From assembly GCA_030052355.1 (NCBI GenBank), contig JASIGS010000292.1, positions 1-9,825 of the forward strand: a DNA stretch of 9,825 nucleotides, written 5' to 3'. A program made the translations under genes and the position numbers. The notes below the pieces were generated by a model that ran no database searches, was not told the origin of the DNA, and saw only the letters and a program-made list of their open reading frames with translations. Source of the stretch: Streptosporangiaceae bacterium (GTDB lineage Bacteria; Actinomycetota; Actinomycetes; Streptosporangiales; Streptosporangiaceae). This document shows positions 5,819 through 9,825 of the stretch, piece after piece (within the stretch, counting starts at the first letter, position 1; each line of letters opens with the position of its first letter).

Positions 5819-7279
5819 GTGAGCACCTCTGCCGCCTCCACCTGGTACCGCAGGGTCAGGCTGCCTGTCTTGCAGCTGCCAGATCACCGGCTGTTGCGGC
5901 ACGCCACCGACTTGCGCCGCTACCTGCGGGCCGGCGTCGCGCTCGGGCTCGCCGTCACGTGCCTCATAGCGGTGCAGGCCGTGCTGATCTCGCGGCTGGC
6001 TGCTGGCGCGCTCGGGCCCGGCGGCACTGCCATCGGCGAGCTGCTCGCCGGCCTGGCACTCGTCCTAGCCCTGCGGGCGGCCGCTGCCAGCACCCTCCGG
6101 GCGCTGGCACGGCGAAACGCTGCCACCGCGCGATCGCAGCTGCAGCGCCACCTCGCCGCGCGGGTGGCCGGCCTGGGCCCGTTCTGGCTGGGACGTCAGC
6201 CAGACGGCGAGGTGACGGCTGCGTCCGACGGCGGGCTCGACGCGATCGAGGACTACCTGGCCAGGTACCTGCCGCGGGTGCTGCTCGCCTGGCTCGTGCC
6301 GCCGCTCATCGTGGTCGCCGTCCTGGCGGCGCTGGTGGGTCACTGGGGCGGCCAGGCGGCGCTGCTCGCGGCCATCCTGGCGATCGAGGCAGGCCTCGCG
6401 TTGCGCGCGGCGAGCAAGCTGGCAGAGGTCGGCCAGCAGGGCTCGGCCTTCGCGCGACAGGCTTGTGCCATCCTGGACGGTCCGCGACCTGTCGCGCCGG
6501 CCCCGCCGCGCGCGGCTACCCTCGCTCCGCCGGGCGCCCGCACCAGCGCCGATGTGCGGCGCGGGCCTGCGCCGATCAGCCTGCACGGGGTGACGCTGTG
6601 CTACCCCGGCCTGGCCCGTCCGGCGCTGGCCGACATCAGCCTGACGGTGCGGCCGGGCGAGCACCTGGCCATCACCGGGCCGGCGGGTGCTGGCAAAAGC
6701 TCGCTGCTGGCGCTGCTGCTGCGGTTCGCGCAGCCGACCGCAGGGGTGATCGAGTACGACGGCCATGACTTCGGTCTCATCTCCGACGCGCAGTGGCTGG
6801 AACGCGTCGCGTGGCTGCCCCAGCACCCGCACGTGGTCGCCGGGAGCGTCGCCGACAACATCGCGCTCGCCCGGGCCGGCAGCACGCAGGAGTCGATCGA
6901 GCGGGCGGCGCGCCAGGCCGGCGCGGATGAGTTCATCGCGGCACTACCCTCGGGTTACCAGACCCAGCTCGGCGGGCGCGGCGTGCAGCTCTCGCCGGAC
7001 CAGCTGCTCTTCATCGAGCTGGCCAGGGCGGTCCTGCGCGACGTGCCGCTGCTGCTGCTCGACGAGCCGACCGCTCAGGTCAGTCCCGGCGCCGCTGGCC
7101 GGCTACTTGACAACGTCGCGACGTCCTTCGCCGGGCGCACGGTCATCCACGTCAGCCGCGATCAGGGCGTGGCTCGCAGCTACGGCCGGAGCCTGCTGCT
7201 GCGCGAGGGACGGCTCATGCAGCCGATCCCGCGGGTGCACCCGCCATCGCCGCTGCCCGCGCTCGTGGTGCCACGGTGA
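5819..7279 (+). CDS. Shortened, motif-degenerate CydD-like ABC transporter protein
   Basis: This 486-residue protein fuses a membrane domain to an ABC ATPase and most resembles CydD, a subunit of the CydDC cysteine/glutathione exporter needed for cytochrome bd assembly. Support is RQPDGEVTAASDGGLDAIED (126-145) then YLARYLPRVLLAW. Hydrophobic segments lie at about 36-60, 71-90, 151-173 and 177-195. The last runs straight into a stretch resembling the end of the CydD membrane domain (AILAIEAGLALRA, then FARQACAILDG), so the loop and helices between are missing. CydD proteins are usually about 530-590 residues. The ATPase has Walker A GPAGAGKSS (287-295), Q-loop Q335 and Walker B LLLLDEP (411-417), but the signature is LSPDQ (391-395) instead of LSGGQ, and R447 occupies the H-loop histidine position. 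No cydA, cydB or cydC is nearby. Transport activity is doubtful; a regulatory role is possible. The GTG start has only a weak ribosome site. Confidence 0.75.
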   Translation: MSTSAASTWYRRVRLPVLQLPDHRLLRHATDLRRYLRAGVALGLAVTCLIAVQAVLISRLAAGALGPGGTAIGELLAGLALVLALRAAAASTLRALARRNAATARSQLQRHLAARVAGLGPFWLGRQPDGEVTAASDGGLDAIEDYLARYLPRVLLAWLVPPLIVVAVLAALVGHWGGQAALLAAILAIEAGLALRAASKLAEVGQQGSAFARQACAILDGPRPVAPAPPRAATLAPPGARTSADVRRGPAPISLHGVTLCYPGLARPALADISLTVRPGEHLAITGPAGAGKSSLLALLLRFAQPTAGVIEYDGHDFGLISDAQWLERVAWLPQHPHVVAGSVADNIALARAGSTQESIERAARQAGADEFIAALPSGYQTQLGGRGVQLSPDQLLFIELARAVLRDVPLLLLDEPTAQVSPGAAGRLLDNVATSFAGRTVIHVSRDQGVARSYGRSLLLREGRLMQPIPRVHPPSPLPALVVPR

Positions 7280-7340
7280 GCCCGCCAGCCACTCAGGCGT
7301 GTGGCAGGCTTGGCGGACGACGGCGGAAGGAACCGGGGAC

Positions 7341-8543
7341 TTGACCTGCAGCCTGCATGTGTCTTGGGACGAGCGCCTGACTGGATACGATTTCGGCCCG
7401 CGGCACCCGCTGGCGCCCATCAGGGTGAAGCTCACGATCGAGCTCGCGCGGGCCTTCGGGGTACTGACCGCGGACCAGGTCACGGTCGCGTCGGCCGCCC
7501 CGGCAACCGACGAGGAGATCGCGCTGGTGCACGATCCCGGCTACATCGCCGCGGTCAGGCAGGCCGGCGAGCTGGCGGCGACCGGTCAGCTGCGGTCGTC
7601 GGAGTTCGCGCAGCTGCTCAGGCACGGGCTGGGCACCGAGGACGACCCGATCTTCGCCGGCATGCACGACGCGGCGGCGCTGGTGACCGGCGCGACGCTC
7701 GCCGCTGCACGGGCCATGTGGTCAGGGTCGGCGCAGCACGGCGTCAGCATCGCGGGCGGGCTGCATCACGCCATGCGCAGCAACGCCAGCGGGTTCTGCG
7801 TCTACAACGACCCGGCGATCGCGATCAGCTGGCTGCTCGACCAGGGCGCGGAGCGCATCGCCTATGTGGATATCGACGTCCATCACGGTGACGGGGTGCA
7901 GGCCGCGTTCTGGGATGACCCGCGGGTACTGACGATCAGCATGCACGAGCACCCCGCGACCTTGTTCCCTGGCACGGGCCGGGCGAGCGAGATCGGCGGG
8001 CCGGGAGCCGAGGGCAGCGCGGTCAACGTCGCGCTGCCAGCGGGCACGAGGGACGCCGGCTGGCTGCGCGCGCTGCATGCGGTCGTCCCGCCGCTGCTCC
8101 GCAGCTTCCGCCCGGAGATCCTGGTCAGCCAGCACGGCTGCGACACGCACTGGAGCGATCCGCTGGCCAACCTGGAAGTCACCATCGACGCGCAGCGTGC
8201 CGCGCACGCGGCCATCCATCAGCTGGCGCACGACACCGCGGGCGGGCGCTGGCTGCTGACCGGAGGCGGCGGGTACCAGCTGGTGCAGGTGGTGCCGAGG
8301 ACCTGGACGCACCTGCTTGCCGAGGCCAGCGGAGCTCCGATCGCACCGGACACGGACACGCCGCAGGACTGGCGGGAACTGGTAGCCGCATCAACCCGGG
8401 AGCGAGCGCCGGAGTCGATGACCGAGGGCGCTGACGGCTCGTTCCCAGATTTCGAGGGTGGTTACGACCCCGCCGATCCCGTCGACCAGGCGATCATTGC
8501 GACCAGGAACGCGATCTTCCCCTTGCACGGCCTGGTTCCCTAG
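7341..8543 (+). CDS. acuC: AcuC-type class I histone deacetylase-family protein deacylase
   Basis: This is a 400-residue protein of the arginase/deacetylase fold. All active-site elements are present: the H142-H143 dyad in GGLHHAMRSNASGFCVYND (139-157), zinc ligands D179 and H181 in YVDIDVHHGDGVQ, zinc ligand D268 in SQHGCDTHW, and Y312 in TGGGGY (307-312). The N-terminal WDERLTGYDFGPRHPLAP is typical of AcuC, which deacetylates acetyl-CoA synthetase in Bacillus. The chosen start is TTG at 7341, with GGAAGGAA and GGGG upstream; GTG at 7359 is the alternative and would shorten the protein by six residues. It starts 61 bp after the ABC stop and is probably in the same transcript. With a PatA-like acyltransferase in the window, it is a natural eraser for the same acyl-lysines; that pairing is inferred. 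The C-terminal tail after about 335 is poorly conserved in character. Confidence 0.9.
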   Translation: MTCSLHVSWDERLTGYDFGPRHPLAPIRVKLTIELARAFGVLTADQVTVASAAPATDEEIALVHDPGYIAAVRQAGELAATGQLRSSEFAQLLRHGLGTEDDPIFAGMHDAAALVTGATLAAARAMWSGSAQHGVSIAGGLHHAMRSNASGFCVYNDPAIAISWLLDQGAERIAYVDIDVHHGDGVQAAFWDDPRVLTISMHEHPATLFPGTGRASEIGGPGAEGSAVNVALPAGTRDAGWLRALHAVVPPLLRSFRPEILVSQHGCDTHWSDPLANLEVTIDAQRAAHAAIHQLAHDTAGGRWLLTGGGGYQLVQVVPRTWTHLLAEASGAPIAPDTDTPQDWRELVAASTRERAPESMTEGADGSFPDFEGGYDPADPVDQAIIATRNAIFPLHGLVP

Positions 8544-9823
8544 ACGCGGGCGAAGTCCGCTATGTCCTGGTCGAACTCCTCGACCATCTGCTGCGTCAGC
8601 GTTCGCCTCGTCTCGGCGATGCCGCGCAGGATGTCAGCCGTGGTCGCCAGCTCCTCACCCGCGTCCAGCAACACCCGCTCGAACACGAGCTGCGCGGTCC
8701 GGCGCGCGGCGAACTCGATGTCCGCCGGGGTGAACAGCCTGCACTGGTCCACCACCGCGGCCATGTCGATCTCGCCGTGCGGGATCGATCGCAGGTACCC
8801 GTCCCAGATCGCGCGGCGTGCCTCGTCGTCTGGCGGGCCTACCGGGAGCACGTAGTCGAACCGGCCGTGCCGCAGGAACGCGGTATCCAGCGCCCTGACC
8901 GAGTTCGTCGCGCAGATGAGCAGTCGCTGATCTTGCTCGCGGAACACCGGGATGAGCTTGAGCATCTCGTTGGTGACGCCCTGGGCCGCGGATACGGTCC
9001 GCGGCCGGCGCAGCCCGGCGATCTCCTCCACCTCGTCGATGAACACCAGCACCCTGTCGAGCTCGGCGACCAGCGCGAAGGACTCGCGCAGCGCGGCGGC
9101 GAGGCCAGCCGGGGAGTCCCCGGCCAGCCGGGAGGGGAACAGCTCGACGAACGGCCAGGACAGCCGCGCCGCGACGCCCTTGGCGAAGGTCGTCTTGCCC
9201 GTTCCTGGCGGACCGAACAGCACCACGGCCCTCGGCGGGACCAGGCCGAGCCGCTCGGCGAGCTGCGGCTGAGCGAGCGGCAGGATTACCCGGCGCTCGA
9301 TGAGGTCCTTCTCCCTCGCCATGCCTTCGAGCTCGGCCCAGATGCCGGCCCGCAGCATGCGCCCGCCGAGCCGGTCGAGGATGCCGATGTCCTGCGGGCC
9401 GACGGGCTCGAGCTTCTCGTAGAAGACCATGCCCGGCCGGACGCGGTAGCCGCAGTGCCGCAGCGCCAGCGCGCCGACCTCGTCGTCACTGGCCAGCAGG
9501 CAGTCGATGCGGTGCACGCCGGAGGCCACGAGCCGCCGTTCCAGCCCGGTCAGCATCGCGCTGCCGATGCCGCGGTTGCGCCAGGCCGGCGACAGGCTGA
9601 TCCGCACCACCCAGGCGCGTCCGTTGCTGACAGTGGCGACAGCGGTACCGACAAGATCATCGCCGACCACGGCCACGACGGCGGGCTCTCCGGCCCGGAC
9701 CGCGGAAACTAGGTCCGACAGCCCGAAGACCGGCGTCTCGCCGCTCGTCCGCGGGTCACCCCACAGCCGGACCGCGGCGTCGAGGTCGTCATCGTGGAAG
9801 TCACGCACCCGCCACAACGTCAT
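8540..9823 (-). CDS. GNAT acetyltransferase / AAA+ ATPase fusion protein
   Basis: This is a 427-residue protein. Residues about 1-137 are a GNAT domain with the acetyl-CoA loop RNRGIGSAML (82-91) and a final GYRVRPGMVFYEKL strand. After a helical linker (about 140-190) comes an FtsH/classical-type AAA+ module. It has Walker A GPPGTGKTT (204-212), Walker B VLVFIDEVEE (258-267, with D263 and E264), sensor 1 N307 in ICATNS, and the arginine-finger segment LRHGRFDY with R318 and R321. All ATPase residues are present, so ATP hydrolysis in a hexamer is expected. No protease, membrane segment or zinc site is seen. The function of the fusion is unknown; it could acetylate substrates that the AAA+ ring remodels, or be controlled by acetyl-CoA level. 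The ATG at 9823 is 2 nt from the window edge, so the ribosome site and any upstream in-frame start are not visible. It converges on acuC with overlapping stop codons. Confidence 0.83.
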   Translation of the reverse strand: MTLWRVRDFHDDDLDAAVRLWGDPRTSGETPVFGLSDLVSAVRAGEPAVVAVVGDDLVGTAVATVSNGRAWVVRISLSPAWRNRGIGSAMLTGLERRLVASGVHRIDCLLASDDEVGALALRHCGYRVRPGMVFYEKLEPVGPQDIGILDRLGGRMLRAGIWAELEGMAREKDLIERRVILPLAQPQLAERLGLVPPRAVVLFGPPGTGKTTFAKGVAARLSWPFVELFPSRLAGDSPAGLAAALRESFALVAELDRVLVFIDEVEEIAGLRRPRTVSAAQGVTNEMLKLIPVFREQDQRLLICATNSVRALDTAFLRHGRFDYVLPVGPPDDEARRAIWDGYLRSIPHGEIDMAAVVDQCRLFTPADIEFAARRTAQLVFERVLLDAGEELATTADILRGIAETRRTLTQQMVEEFDQDIADFARV

Positions 9824-9825
9824 CG

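Noticed and set aside
5600..5902. N-terminal extension of the PatA-like protein to an ATG at 5902
   Set aside because: The extra 101 residues look non-coding, and the region holds the DosR-like box, the hairpin and the divergent ABC start.
6765..7340. Upstream extension of the acuC frame into the ABC gene
   Set aside because: The frame is open, but the added 192 residues are Ser/Arg-rich shadow sequence. AcuC homology begins near WDERLTGYDFGP, and a ribosome site precedes TTG at 7341.
7337..7350. GGGACTTGACCTGC resembling a DosR half-site at the acuC start
   Set aside because: The right arm is absent, and the sequence is the ribosome site and TTG start of acuC.
8777..9712. Plus-strand open frame (311 codons) opposite the GNAT-AAA+ gene
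   Set aside because: It shows no domain and shadow-frame composition. The minus strand has intact Walker, sensor and GNAT motifs.
1..9825. Mobile elements, CRISPR arrays, tRNA or rRNA genes
   Set aside because: No transposase or integrase, no terminal repeats, no regularly spaced repeats and no tRNA-like or rRNA sequence were seen on reading the window.

Overview
The window is GC-rich and almost fully coding. Codon third positions are strongly G/C biased, GTG and TTG starts occur, and the gene families are typical of Actinobacteria (Streptomyces, Streptosporangiales or similar). The species cannot be fixed from this sequence. The gene set resembles the hypoxia/dormancy islands of actinomycetes, whose best-known relative is the mycobacterial DosR (DevR) regulon: Acg-type nitroreductase, PPOX-type flavoprotein, CBS-domain protein and universal stress protein (USP). 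Acyl-CoA and protein-acylation enzymes sit alongside these.

Layout, left to right. Positions 1-852 (-): Acg-family nitroreductase, cut off by the window edge at its C-terminus. Positions 975-1640 (+): XRE-type HTH fused to a PPOX-like split-barrel domain, divergent from acg. Positions 2815-1661 (-): a two-gene unit, a USP followed by a CBS-CBS-BON protein. It converges on the XRE gene, with a hairpin at the junction. Positions 5599-2927 (-): an 890-residue GNAT/ADP-forming acyl-CoA synthetase fusion with the Streptomyces PatA domain order. It is preceded by a possible 14-codon leader ORF. Positions 5819-7279 (+): a shortened, motif-degenerate CydD-like ABC protein, followed by an AcuC-type deacetylase at 7341-8543 (+). 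Positions 9823-8540 (-): a GNAT/AAA+ ATPase fusion whose stop codon overlaps that of acuC within one CTAG.

The main signal not explained by the genes is a set of 14-bp inverted repeats related to the core of the DosR box (GGGACTWWAGTCCC). They lie in the acg/XRE intergenic region (901-914 and 923-936), upstream of usp (2893-2906 and 2915-2928) and between the PatA-like and ABC genes (5723-5736). In the first two regions they occur as pairs spaced exactly 22 bp centre to centre. I infer that most of the window is one redox/oxygen-controlled regulon. No regulator or sensor kinase is inside the window.

Functional reading (inference): the nitroreductase and XRE-PPOX protein suggest flavin or redox chemistry. 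USP and CBS-BON suggest adenine-nucleotide sensing. The PatA-like acyltransferase, the AcuC deacylase and the GNAT-AAA+ protein could form a reversible lysine-acylation circuit acting on metabolic enzymes when respiration stops. The ABC protein keeps Walker A and B but lacks a canonical signature, the H-loop histidine and about a third of its membrane domain, so it may not be an ordinary exporter.
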